A stretch of DNA of 64,000 nt from CAYVHB01 sp964450865 (lineage in GTDB: Bacteria; Bacillota; Clostridia; Saccharofermentanales; UBA5734): the NCBI GenBank assembly GCA_964450865.1, contig CAYVHB010000003.1:1-64000 (forward strand), read 5' to 3'. Positions 52,630-61,265 of the stretch are shown here, piece after piece. Numbering within the stretch: position 1 is the stretch's first letter; each line of letters opens with the position of its first letter. The position numbers were made by a program, and so were the translations under genes. The notes under the pieces were generated by a model. The model saw only the letters and a list, made by a program, of their open reading frames with translations, searched no databases and was not told the DNA's origin.

Positions 52630-53063
52630 CCGATTATCACATCCACGTCGCCGCTTGTGCCGTTTCCGGTCTCAACCTGACCCTCGATCTTCAGTATGAC
52701 ATGCCCTGGCACACAAGCCGATAGCTGGCCATCGTGACTGAGCCAGCCGGTCTGGACACAGACCTGATCGGGGCAGTCAGCCTGGCGGATGCAGATATCG
52801 TTATGAGCATATTCAAGCCTATAGTGCAGACTATTGGCGGAAAAAACATATTCCCCGCCGGTCTGCAACTCGCCAGCCGTAAATGTCCGGACCAGTGTAC
52901 CGTCAACATACAACCGGGCCTGTCGCTCAGCAGCAGCCAGCGACCGGGCCGGCAGCTGGATCAGCAACAGCACAGCCGTCAGGGTCACCAGCCCATAGAT
53001 CAGAAAATCGCCCCACTTCAGCCAACGATACCAGGGCTGGCGATCGCGATGATGAACAGACAT
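52626..53063 (-). CDS. NusG domain II-containing protein
   Basis: A 145-residue single-pass protein. An N-terminal membrane helix (FLIYGLVTLTAVLLLIQL) precedes a small extracytoplasmic domain with RQADCPDQVCVQTGWL and SACVPGHVILKIEG, typical of the NusG domain II family found beside Gx transporter and ApbE genes in Clostridia. It overlaps the fusion gene by four bases, and the set is thought to act in flavin or redox metabolism at the membrane. Confidence 0.85.
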   Translation of the reverse strand: MSVHHRDRQPWYRWLKWGDFLIYGLVTLTAVLLLIQLPARSLAAAERQARLYVDGTLVRTFTAGELQTGGEYVFSANSLHYRLEYAHNDICIRQADCPDQVCVQTGWLSHDGQLSACVPGHVILKIEGQVETGNGTSGDVDVIIG

Positions 53064-53494
53064 GCATACTCCTCATATTATCTATAAATACGGAAAATGA
53101 CCGAACCGATTGAGTTACTTCAAATTCGATTGAGTTACTTCATTACCGGGTTTGTTACTGAGGATATTATACGCAAGTCCGGGCGCTTGACCAATAGGAA
53201 TTAGAAAAATCTGCACAGTCAATTATATGCCTGCCGGATTTCACTGATGATCAATCAGTCAATCCCGGCAGGTCGGCCGTAAATCTATGATTAAGATTTA
53301 TCTGATCACAGACTGTGATCGGGTGCATAGATCGGGCACATAGATTGGGTGTATAATTGATATTGACAGGGGAGGTTCACCGCGTGGTGTCCGAATCTGT
53401 CATTTAGTGAGGGGGCTGTTGACAAAAGCGGGGTCTTGCCGGCTATGCGATGGCCATGTTGCTTTCGAATCTGTCACTCGTGAGGGGGCTGCTG
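53064..53494. other. Intergenic region with a duplicated translation-initiation block
   Basis: About 430 bp. 53392-53422 and 53466-53495 are near-identical (CGAATCTGTCA...GAGGGGGCTGYTGA); the second provides the ribosome site and start of the downstream methyltransferase. GATTGAGTTACTTCA is also repeated near 53108 and 53128, and ATAGATYGGG near 53328 and 53339. Confidence 0.65.
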
Positions 53495-54331
53495 ATGGCT
53501 ACCGTTCAGGTAAACTCACTTTCCCGGGTTGCTGAGACCTTGCTGATCCCGCTTTATTTCCGCGCCCTCGAGACCGCGGAAAAAGAGCCGATTGTTTATG
53601 ACGCTCAAGCCCGGTCTCTCGTGCAACAAATTGATTATGATTTTTCCAGAATCGAAAAAGTGTCTGCCGATCGTGTATTTTCACTGATGCGATGCCGGTA
53701 CTTTGACCAGGCCGCCCGCACTTTTTTAGATCGGAATCCGGATGGTGTTGTCGTTGATATTGGTTGCGGGCTTGGCAACCGCTTGAGCCGGATTGATAAA
53801 CCGGGTTCAGGTAGTTCATTCAACAGGAACTGGTATAATCTTGACCTGCCTGAAGTGATGGCCATCCGCTCTGCACTGCTGGGCGAAAACGACCGGGGGC
53901 GTCCAATCGCCCTTTCGGTGCTTGAACCGGCGTGGATGGCGCAGGTTCAGGTTCAACCAGACCAGAAATGCCTCTTTCTGGCAGAAGGGGTCCTGATCTA
54001 CTTTACCAGGGCAGATGTCCAGCGTCTGGTTCTGATGCTGCACGACCGTTTCCCGGATTGCGAACTGATATTTGATGCTTTAACACCAATTTTAATTCAT
54101 TTTCACAAACTGGCATCCAGCATGAGAAAAGCAGCCGCACAGTTGAAGTGGGGCGTGAAAGATCCCCGCGAAATAGAACGCTGGGCGGATGGCATTCAAT
54201 TGCTGGGATGCTGGCGCTACTTTGAGCAAAAAGAGCCACGCCTTGGCCTGGCCGCGCTGATCCGTTTTGTGCCGCTGATGGGCAAAGGCTCGATGATCCT
54301 GCGTTATAGGCTGGGTATAGCCGGAAACTGA
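53495..54331 (+). CDS. LCM-type class I SAM-dependent methyltransferase
   Basis: A 278-residue protein of the leucine carboxyl methyltransferase-like (PPM1/TcmP) group. It has VNSLSRVAETLLIPLYFRA, the SAM motif VVVDIGCGLGNRLSR, NLDLPEVMAIR and AEGVLIYFTRADVQ. Bacterial members methylate small molecules, often polyketides, but the substrate here is unknown. The ATG at 53495 follows GAGGGGG; the longer frame to 53450 includes part of the repeat. It stands alone on the plus strand. Confidence 0.82.
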   Translation: MATVQVNSLSRVAETLLIPLYFRALETAEKEPIVYDAQARSLVQQIDYDFSRIEKVSADRVFSLMRCRYFDQAARTFLDRNPDGVVVDIGCGLGNRLSRIDKPGSGSSFNRNWYNLDLPEVMAIRSALLGENDRGRPIALSVLEPAWMAQVQVQPDQKCLFLAEGVLIYFTRADVQRLVLMLHDRFPDCELIFDALTPILIHFHKLASSMRKAAAQLKWGVKDPREIERWADGIQLLGCWRYFEQKEPRLGLAALIRFVPLMGKGSMILRYRLGIAGN

Positions 54332-54337
54332 CAGAGT

Positions 54338-54379
54338 GAATGACCACCGGGCTGCTCATGGGCAGCCCGGTGGTCATTC
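54338..54379. terminator. Strong 18-bp perfect hairpin between convergent genes
   Basis: GAATGACCACCGGGCTGC (54338-54355) pairs perfectly with 54362-54379 around a 6-nt loop. No T-run follows on either strand, so it may stop both convergent transcripts by structure or protect their 3' ends. Confidence 0.6.
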
Positions 54380-54464
54380 GCTATTTGGGGGACCATGGGA
54401 TTAGGGGGCAGATGACCTCTGCCATCACAAGTTCTCCCGGCGCTGGTGTTTTGCCGGGTCGAGC

Positions 54465-54881
54465 TTATGTCTTGTCTTCTGCCTTGGCAGTTGTTTCTGT
54501 CTTCTTTTCTTCCTTTTTCTGCATTTGCTCGACCTTTTCCATGATGTCCGGTACTTTTTCGATCAGGCTCTCAAGACCCCATTTGTCCTTGATCGGCAGC
54601 ATGGTGACTTCGTCTTTCCTGATAACAAGGACAGCCGCAGGTGTTATCTTGGCCGCCGAGCCCAGCCCCGATCCGGAACCGGAGCCCGGGCCAGTTTTCG
54701 GGTCAGAACCACTGCCGCCACCTGCACCGGTCGCACAGCCGAATGATATTGATACAATCGGAACCAGCGTGGTATCACCGATTACGATTGGCTGGCCGAC
54801 AACGGTCTCGGTTTTCAGGAATTTCTCCAGTTTCTGAAAGAGAATATCCAGGTTTTCTTTGACCATATTTTCAGCATCCAT
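54465..54881 (-). CDS. gerW: GerW/YtfJ family sporulation protein
   Basis: A 138-residue protein. VGQPIVIGDTTLVPIVSISFG followed by a Gly-rich loop and AVLVIRKDEVTMLPI is the GerW (YtfJ) signature. In Bacillus it is needed for germination of spores. The C-terminus is a Lys/Glu-rich tail. AGGAGG precedes the ATG. The DUF2953 gene lies upstream on the same strand, as ytfI does beside ytfJ. Confidence 0.88.
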   Translation of the reverse strand: MDAENMVKENLDILFQKLEKFLKTETVVGQPIVIGDTTLVPIVSISFGCATGAGGGSGSDPKTGPGSGSGSGLGSAAKITPAAVLVIRKDEVTMLPIKDKWGLESLIEKVPDIMEKVEQMQKKEEKKTETTAKAEDKT

Positions 54882-55094
54882 TGTTTTTTCCTCCTGACGG
54901 AAACCATTGGATCTATTGCCAATAAAAAACGATGTCCAACATTCATCACCTGTTGATGCACGGATTATCCGTTGCCATCCAATCGTTCGATGTGCCGCCT
55001 GCGTGTCACCTGCTTACTGCTGCGGATTGCTTGATGCCCGACTTGCCCATTGTTTACAGATCTGGATATGCGCTACCGGCTTACTGTTTACTCA

Positions 55095-55766
55095 TTAACC
55101 CTGATTGATCGCCTGAGGAATTGATTTTTTCTGACGCTGCGGGAAGATGACTCTCCGAATTTCCTTTTTCAAAAGATATTTGAGACCCAGCCAGACCAGC
55201 CGGATCAGGACGATTCTTCCGGCTGTGACCATTTCAACATCAGTCGCCTGATCGGCAAATGATGGCTGCAGATCGATCTGGGCCCCGGGCAACAGAACCT
55301 GAAGCAGCACGATGAGACAACTGACCCCGGCCGTATCAGCCGGATCGTCGAGGCTATAAATGCCGGACGCCTTGAATGTCCGCGGCATGATTGATTTGAA
55401 CAGATCATTGATGAAAGCCAGGACCGCATTGAAAAAAGCCCGGCCAGGCCGGCCGAACCTGGCCGCAGGCCGTTTTGCCCGCTTCTTTTCAGTCTTTTTC
55501 ACCGGCTGGCTCTTGATCAGGCCGGATTTTATGACTTTGGTTCCAAGACTGACCTGATAGGCCGGCTGTCCGGAGCCAGTCAGCAGATCGACCCCTAATA
55601 TCGCCCAGCGGATTTGAATGGTGAAACTTGCATGATTCCGAATCAAGGCCTGCAGCAAATAGTCAAAAGGAATAAGCAAAACCAGCAGCAGCAGGATCAG
55701 TGTTGCCAGCAGAATGCCAAGTAAAAGCCAGGCAATTATCCGGACCAGTACAAAGAACACAGCCAT
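55095..55766 (-). CDS. DUF2953 membrane protein (YtfI-like)
   Basis: About 223 residues. An N-terminal membrane segment (LLLGILLATLILLLLVLLIPF) is followed by a domain with the DUF2953 pattern (TIQIRWAILGVDLL...). It pairs with gerW. I choose the ATG at 55766 rather than the TTG at 55787. Function unknown; the pairing suggests a spore-related role. Confidence 0.72.
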   Translation of the reverse strand: MAVFFVLVRIIAWLLLGILLATLILLLLVLLIPFDYLLQALIRNHASFTIQIRWAILGVDLLTGSGQPAYQVSLGTKVIKSGLIKSQPVKKTEKKRAKRPAARFGRPGRAFFNAVLAFINDLFKSIMPRTFKASGIYSLDDPADTAGVSCLIVLLQVLLPGAQIDLQPSFADQATDVEMVTAGRIVLIRLVWLGLKYLLKKEIRRVIFPQRQKKSIPQAINQG

Positions 55767-55957
55767 CTTGCATACCGCCCAAGTCAATCATATCCATCGC
55801 GTGGATCATCGCCGGACAACGGGAGATATGGGTATCATCGGTAATGGACAACCCTGTGGTCACTACTCATATTATACTACCTGGCATGAATGATGGCAAA
55901 ATCAGCCAGGAAGTTGACGACGCTGCCGGATGTATGATAGAACGTCTTCCATAATGC

Positions 55958-56161
55958 ATGAAGACGAGGATCAGCCAGTCACCTTACCACGTCATCCTGA
56001 TCTTGCACATCAACAGGACCAGGACACTGCTCAAATCAACGACCTTCTCCGTCAAGGAAATTGCCATAAATGTCGGCTTCAACAGCGAGTCTAACTTTAA
56101 CAGTGCCTTCTTGGAAAAAGTCGGCATCCCGCCGCAAAAATTCAGGGAATTCCCATTGTAA
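55958..56161 (+). pseudogene. Remnant of an AraC-family regulator
   Basis: A 67-codon frame whose second half (LLKSTTFSVKEIAINVGF, then FLEKVGIPPQKFRE) is the second helix-turn-helix of an AraC regulator. The first helix-turn-helix is garbled (SPYHVILILHINRTRT) and no effector domain precedes it. It looks like the decayed 3' end of a lost gene. Confidence 0.65.
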
Positions 56162-56188
56162 GCCAAGCAGGGATAGAAAGAAGCATGC

Positions 56189-57589
56189 ATGTCCAAAATC
56201 AGCCGGTTCTTTGCTTATTTCGCCAAAAAGAACAGCCAGGGTGATCGCCCGCCTGCCGACCATGCTACCGTCGAGGAACTGATTCGCCATTATGGCCGGG
56301 AAACCACAACTAAAAAGCAGGTCACTTACGCTGTTTACACTCAGTTCAGATCAGGGATGAATTATCTGCAAAAGCCTTATGCCCTGGCTAATGCCACGCC
56401 GCTGCTGGCCCGACTCCGCAAAATCATCGGATGCCTGCTGGCCGGTCTGGGCATTCTGGGGTTGCTGGCGAGCTCCATTCTGCATGATCAGGCACAGTCC
56501 TGGCAGAACTCGCCGTTGTTCTGGACACTGACGGCTTCGCTCGCAGCCAGTGCGACCGGGCTGGCCATCATCTTCATTGGCTTCCTGCGGGCTTTACTGG
56601 TCCCCGTTATCTGTGCCGGCCTGATTGCCGGGGCGATTCTGAGTTATACGTTGCTGAAGTTACTGGCTGGCCAATCCATGCCCCTTTTCATATTCCTGCT
56701 GATCCTGGCTCTGATCCTGGTCCTGGCGCTGCTGCTGGTGTTCCTGCGCTCGTTCACACGCAACCAGCGACGATCCCTGTCATTCTATGAGCAGGATGAT
56801 TGCCTGTATGGAGCTGACTTTGCCCTGCGCGACCTTTGTCCACTGGCGGGATACCAGGACCTGGTCCTGACGACCCTGACCCTCGATGAGTCCGCCGATT
56901 TGAAGACAATTGACGCTTTCAACGACAAGATCATGCTCTTTTGCGCCAGGAGCAAGCTGATCCTGGCCGGTGTTATCCTGGACTGGCGCAACAAAACTTA
57001 CAAAATCGCCCTGTACGCACCTGATCAGAAGCGCCAGAAACTCGTGGACAGCTTTCTGCAGCGCAACTTGCAGTCGGCTTTCCATAGCGAAATCCAGTCT
57101 GACCCAAAGTGGGATTTTTACCAGAACAACCTGTACCCGGACAGGGCGGTGCTGCTGCGCATGCAGAACAGCGAAATTGTCGAGGAACTGGAGGCCCAGG
57201 GGCTCGATTTTTCCCAGTTGTACCCGCTTGTTTTTACCCTGTACTTTATTGATCGGACCCAGGCGCTGGCCTTCACACGTGACGCGGTGGCCAATGGTTA
57301 TGACCGGGCGATCTACCTGGACAACCAGGAATCAGCCGAAGCAGAACAGCTGACAGCCAAATATGCAAACCAGGTCCTGGCCCAGAAAACAACCAAGGTC
57401 ACACGCGAGTGGCTTGACATCGTCTGTCTGGAGGTTGACCGCCTGGCCAGCCAGTACGGCGGCGAATTCGATGCTGTCACACTGGGTGAGATCGATGACG
57501 AGGCAGATGACAGCCAGCCAGATGACGGGGCCAATCCAGATGACGGGGCGCAGCCGGATGATGGGGAGCATCCGGGCGACGGTCGGTGA
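56189..57589 (+). CDS. Membrane protein with DUF695-like and RraB-like domains
   Basis: A 466-residue protein. Residues ~75-195 contain four hydrophobic segments. The next part (LVLTTLTLDESADLKTIDAF...) resembles DUF695, and residues ~335-445 (LLRMQNSEIVEELEAQGLDF, LYFIDRTQALAFTRDAVANGY, EVDRLASQYGGEFDAV) resemble the ribonuclease E inhibitor RraB fold. DUF695-RraB proteins are known but usually soluble; the membrane part is notable. The last ~20 residues are an Asp/Gly/Pro repeat coded by an 18-bp tandem repeat. Function not known. Confidence 0.6.
   Translation: MSKISRFFAYFAKKNSQGDRPPADHATVEELIRHYGRETTTKKQVTYAVYTQFRSGMNYLQKPYALANATPLLARLRKIIGCLLAGLGILGLLASSILHDQAQSWQNSPLFWTLTASLAASATGLAIIFIGFLRALLVPVICAGLIAGAILSYTLLKLLAGQSMPLFIFLLILALILVLALLLVFLRSFTRNQRRSLSFYEQDDCLYGADFALRDLCPLAGYQDLVLTTLTLDESADLKTIDAFNDKIMLFCARSKLILAGVILDWRNKTYKIALYAPDQKRQKLVDSFLQRNLQSAFHSEIQSDPKWDFYQNNLYPDRAVLLRMQNSEIVEELEAQGLDFSQLYPLVFTLYFIDRTQALAFTRDAVANGYDRAIYLDNQESAEAEQLTAKYANQVLAQKTTKVTREWLDIVCLEVDRLASQYGGEFDAVTLGEIDDEADDSQPDDGANPDDGAQPDDGEHPGDGR
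57526..57586. repeat. 18-bp tandem repeat at the 3' end of the DUF695/RraB gene
   Basis: Units starting CCAGATGACGGGG, CCAGATGACGGGG, CCGGATGATGGGG and CCGGGCGACGG repeat every 18 bp and encode DDGxxP repeats up to the stop codon. Confidence 0.8.
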
Positions 57590-57618
57590 CCATGCCAGGC
57601 CGGCCGCAGCGCACAGCC

Positions 57619-59097
57619 CTACAAGCAGACGCTTTTGGTCGCTACATGATCACAAAAGGCGCTGTCATGTTCGACAAAGATCATCGTCGGCTTGAATTCA
57701 CACAGCAAATCATCAATTTGCATCCTTGACAGGATATCAATATAATTCAGCGGCTCATCCCAGACATAGAGATGCGCTTTTTCACAAAGGCTGCGGGCCA
57801 GGAGAACCTTTTTCTTTTGCCCGCCGCTAAAATCGCGCAGATCCCTGGCAAACTGCAGCTTTGTAAAATCAAGCTTATGCAGGATCGCCTTGAACAGACT
57901 CTCGTCCAGGCGGTTTTGCCGGGCATAATCTGATAAATTACCGGCCAGATGGGAGGTATCCTGAGGTACATAGGAAATGATCAGCTGACTGCCCCGATAC
58001 AGCTGGCCGGTATACTGGATGTTCTCGCCACAGATCAGCTTGATCAGGCTGGACTTGCCGCTGCCGTTCTTACCGCACAGGGCAATCCGGTCGCCCCTTT
58101 CAACAACCAGGCTGACAGCCTGGCAGATTGGTTTCCCGCCGTAATATAGTGCGACCTGGTCCAGGGTCAGCAGGCGATTCGCATGGTAAACCAGGGGTGA
58201 AAGTTTGAGCGGCCCGGCGCGCTCGATATTTTTGAGCAGCTTTGCATTCTCTTCAATGGCAGTCTGACGGCGTGATTCAATGACCTTGGCGCGTTTCATC
58301 ATTTTGGCCGCTTTGTGGCCAATGTAACCCCGGTCTGGCTTTGAACCGGAATTTGTGGTGCCGAATTTGGTTTTTTCAACCTGATCCGACCAGTCGGCCG
58401 TTTGCCGCGCCGCTTTTTTCAGGCGGCCTGCTTCAGCTTGCAGCTGCGCATGGGCTGCCAGTTCAAATTGGTCCTGCCGTTCTTTATTAAGCAGCCAGGA
58501 TGAGAAATTACCGCGCTGAATTTCAATATTGGCTTTATTGATCGACAGCACGTGATCGATACAACCGTCAAGAAAGGCCCGGTCGTGCGAGACCAGGATA
58601 AAGCCCTGCTTGCTGCTGAGATATTCACTGACTACTGTCCGGCCGTGCCTGTCCAGGTGATTGGTCGGCTCGTCAATTAACAGAAAGCGATTATCCTTGA
58701 GAAATAGCGCGGCCAGCAGCACCTTGGTCTGCTCGCCGTTGGACAGGGTAGCAAACGGACGTGCCAATACATCGGCCGCGACTTCCAGTAAAGACAGCTC
58801 CCGCTCGAGCTGCCAAAGCTTGAAATCGGCGCCAGTGCTTTCGATAACAGCCAGCGTGGCCAGGCTGGTATCCTCGACAGTAAAAGGGAAATAGGCAAAA
58901 TCAACATAAGCGGTGATGGTGCCTGTATATTCGAATTTTCCGAGCAATAAATTCAGAAAAGTGGTTTTACCCCGGCCGTTGCGGCCGATAAAACCTAATT
59001 TCCAGGCGGTATCGACCTGAAAACTGACATGCTCAAATATGTTTTCCGGGCTGCCTTCATAACCAAAGGTGAGATTGACGATGCTGATTACTGACAC
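57619..59097 (-). CDS. ABC-F ribosome-protection ATPase, Lsa/CplR-like
   Basis: A 492-residue protein with two ABC domains and no membrane part. Domain 1 has Walker A FIGRNGRGKTTF, signature LSNGEQTKVLLA and LLIDEPTNHLD. The linker has the GYIGHKAAKMMKRAKVIESR segment typical of the Lsa group. Domain 2 has CGKNGSGKSSL, FSGGQKKKVLLA and VWDEPLNYID. Lsa/CplR members protect ribosomes from lincosamides, pleuromutilins and streptogramin A. The GTG at 59097 follows GGGAG. Its leader, where such genes often have attenuators, runs into the assembly gap. Confidence 0.85.
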   Translation of the reverse strand: MSVISIVNLTFGYEGSPENIFEHVSFQVDTAWKLGFIGRNGRGKTTFLNLLLGKFEYTGTITAYVDFAYFPFTVEDTSLATLAVIESTGADFKLWQLERELSLLEVAADVLARPFATLSNGEQTKVLLAALFLKDNRFLLIDEPTNHLDRHGRTVVSEYLSSKQGFILVSHDRAFLDGCIDHVLSINKANIEIQRGNFSSWLLNKERQDQFELAAHAQLQAEAGRLKKAARQTADWSDQVEKTKFGTTNSGSKPDRGYIGHKAAKMMKRAKVIESRRQTAIEENAKLLKNIERAGPLKLSPLVYHANRLLTLDQVALYYGGKPICQAVSLVVERGDRIALCGKNGSGKSSLIKLICGENIQYTGQLYRGSQLIISYVPQDTSHLAGNLSDYARQNRLDESLFKAILHKLDFTKLQFARDLRDFSGGQKKKVLLARSLCEKAHLYVWDEPLNYIDILSRMQIDDLLCEFKPTMIFVEHDSAFCDHVATKSVCL

Positions 59098-59176
59098 GAT
59101 ATGATTCTCCCGGGAATCTCCCCTGCAGGCGTTCAGACAGTACGAGACGATCGCGGACGATGCCGCTCCGGACGAT

Positions 59177-59276
59177 NNNNNNNNNNNNNNNNNNNNNNNN
59201 NNNNNNNNNNNNNNNNNNNNNNNNNNNNNNNNNNNNNNNNNNNNNNNNNNNNNNNNNNNNNNNNNNNNNNNNNNNN
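59177..59276. other. Assembly gap of 100 N
   Basis: Exactly 100 undetermined bases, the usual placeholder for a scaffold join of unknown size. The genes on either side may not be true neighbours. Confidence 0.99.
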
Positions 59277-59326
59277 TATATCGCCTTGTGCGGGCTTTGT
59301 CCAGCCCGCTTGCGCAGGCCCGGCCG

Positions 59327-60139
59327 CTATGTTTGTTCCGGCTGCGCGGGCTGCACAGTATAAAACAGCTGGTCATCCTGGCTGATTGCTTTCATCGTAA
59401 TGCCAAAAACACGGTCGATCAAGCCGCTGGCGAAAAGTACCTCCGGTTTGGCAGCCAGCAGCAGCTGGCCGCCAGCCATCAGGCCGACCCGGTGGGCGTG
59501 ACTGAGGGCGTGATTCAGATCATGCAGGACCATCAGGATGGTTTTCCCCTGCAAGTTGAGATCATGCAGACAACCCAGGATCTCCAGCTGAAAGCCCGGG
59601 TCGAGAAAGGTCGTCGGCTCATCAAGCAACAGGATCTCGGTATCCTGGGCCAGCAGCATCGCCAGATAGGCCTTCTGGCGTTCGCCACCCGAGAGATCCC
59701 GCAGGCTGGCATGGCGCAGGTGACTGATCCGCAAGGTTGCCAGGGCCTGGTCAATCAGCCGGTGATCGTGGTGCGACAGGTGCCGGAAGTAACCTTGATG
59801 GGGAAAGCGGCCATGGGCGACGAGCGTTTCGACATCGAGCAGCGGCAGGTCACGGCTCTGTGGCAGGACGGCGACCGTCCTGGCCAGGTCAGTTCGTGAC
59901 CAGGCAGCCAGTGACCGGCCCTTGATCCGGATGGATCCGGAACGGACATCCAGCAAGCCGGCCAGGGCCTTCAGCAAGGTCGATTTACCGCAGCCATTCG
60001 GTCCGATCAGCGCAAAAAACTCGCCCGGCTGAATTGCCAGTGAAATATCACGGATGACATCGCCAGCGGCGCCATAACCGGAAAACACCCTGGACAGCTC
60101 AATATGCGGCACCGGACCGCTCCACCCGGCATCAGACAT
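59327..60139 (-). CDS. FecE/BtuD-type ABC transporter ATPase
   Basis: A 270-residue ATPase with Walker A LIGPNGCGKSTL, signature DLSGGERQKAYLA and Walker B EILLLDEPTTFLD, in the subfamily of iron-siderophore, heme and cobalamin importers. It overlaps the permease gene by eight bases. With the permease and lipoprotein it forms a complete importer. Confidence 0.92.
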   Translation of the reverse strand: MSDAGWSGPVPHIELSRVFSGYGAAGDVIRDISLAIQPGEFFALIGPNGCGKSTLLKALAGLLDVRSGSIRIKGRSLAAWSRTDLARTVAVLPQSRDLPLLDVETLVAHGRFPHQGYFRHLSHHDHRLIDQALATLRISHLRHASLRDLSGGERQKAYLAMLLAQDTEILLLDEPTTFLDPGFQLEILGCLHDLNLQGKTILMVLHDLNHALSHAHRVGLMAGGQLLLAAKPEVLFASGLIDRVFGITMKAISQDDQLFYTVQPAQPEQT

Positions 60140-61265
60140 CGCGGCGACCTCGCCTCTGTTTCAGGAGCAGGCCGATAAAAAAAGGCGCGCCCAGGAACGA
60201 CATCACAATACCGACTGGTAATTCATAAGGGGCAAAAACGAGCCGGGCCAGCCAGTCGCAGGCCGTAACAAAGACGGCCCCCAGCAGGCCCGAAACCAGC
60301 AGCAGCCGACCCGGGCGCGGGCCAAGCAGAAAGCGGGCCGCGTGCGGGGCAATCAGGCCGACAAAGCCAAGCAGGCCGGCAAAGCTGACAGCGCCGCCGG
60401 CCAGGATAGCAGCGAGTAAAATCCAGAGCAGGCGCTGGCGCCTGACGTGCAGACCCAGCGAATGGGCGACCTCATCGCCCAGGGCCAGGACGCTGAGACT
60501 GCGGGCCAGCACCAGGGCAATGAGCATGGCAATAAGCATGGCAGGCAGGGCCACACTGACGCGGGCCAGGGTCACGCCGGCAAACCCACCGAGCATGAAT
60601 GTATTCACGGAAAGGGTCTTGTCTGACGAAAGGACCAGCAAGGTATCAGTCGCGGCACCCAGAAAGCTGGCCAGGGCCACGCCAGCCAGGATAATCGTCA
60701 GCCGGGAAGCACCGGTGCGCTGGGCCAGCGAAAATATCAGCAGCGTGGCCAGCAGGGCCCCGCCAAAAGAAGCCAGCGGGATCAGGCTGAAATACTGCGG
60801 GAACCAGGCAAGGATCAGGGTCGCCGCAAACCCGGCTCCGGCGTTGACGCCGATGATATTCGGCCCGGCCAGCGGATTATTGAGCAGGGTCTGCAAAATG
60901 GCCCCGGCGACCGCCAGGGCCATGCCGGCCAGGCTGGTGGCCAGAATCCGCGGCAAACGGATCGAAAACAGGATCCGGTATGCCAGGCTGGACTGATCCG
61001 GATTGACAAGGACTGCCAGTAACTGGCGGGGTGACAGATAAACCGCACCCGTTGCCAGGCTGGCCAGGGCAATCAAAGCCAGCAGCGCGACGAGCAGCGC
61101 TGCCAGGACGATGGGGCGGCTGCCGATACCGGGACGCCGTCGGCTGGCGGACGGATGGGTACCGGCGCCGGCAAGCTGGTCACCGTGTCCGGCTACCCGG
61201 ACCGGCCCCGTCCGAACCGCGCCCGCACCACCGGGGCCGGCATCGGTTTTGGGCAGTTCAGGCAT
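60132..61265 (-). CDS. FecCD-type ABC transporter permease
   Basis: About 377 residues with some ten membrane helices. AYRILFSIRLPRILATSLAGMALAVAGAILQTLLNNPLA is the FecCD N-terminal pattern, followed by PNIIGVNAGAGFAAT and GFVGLIAPHAARFLLG with the EAA-like loop. I start it at 61265, eight bases inside the binding-protein gene; the longer frame to 61481 is unlikely. An Ala/Gly/Pro-rich cytoplasmic N-terminus of ~45 residues is extra. Confidence 0.88.
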   Translation of the reverse strand: MPELPKTDAGPGGAGAVRTGPVRVAGHGDQLAGAGTHPSASRRRPGIGSRPIVLAALLVALLALIALASLATGAVYLSPRQLLAVLVNPDQSSLAYRILFSIRLPRILATSLAGMALAVAGAILQTLLNNPLAGPNIIGVNAGAGFAATLILAWFPQYFSLIPLASFGGALLATLLIFSLAQRTGASRLTIILAGVALASFLGAATDTLLVLSSDKTLSVNTFMLGGFAGVTLARVSVALPAMLIAMLIALVLARSLSVLALGDEVAHSLGLHVRRQRLLWILLAAILAGGAVSFAGLLGFVGLIAPHAARFLLGPRPGRLLLVSGLLGAVFVTACDWLARLVFAPYELPVGIVMSFLGAPFFIGLLLKQRRGRRDV

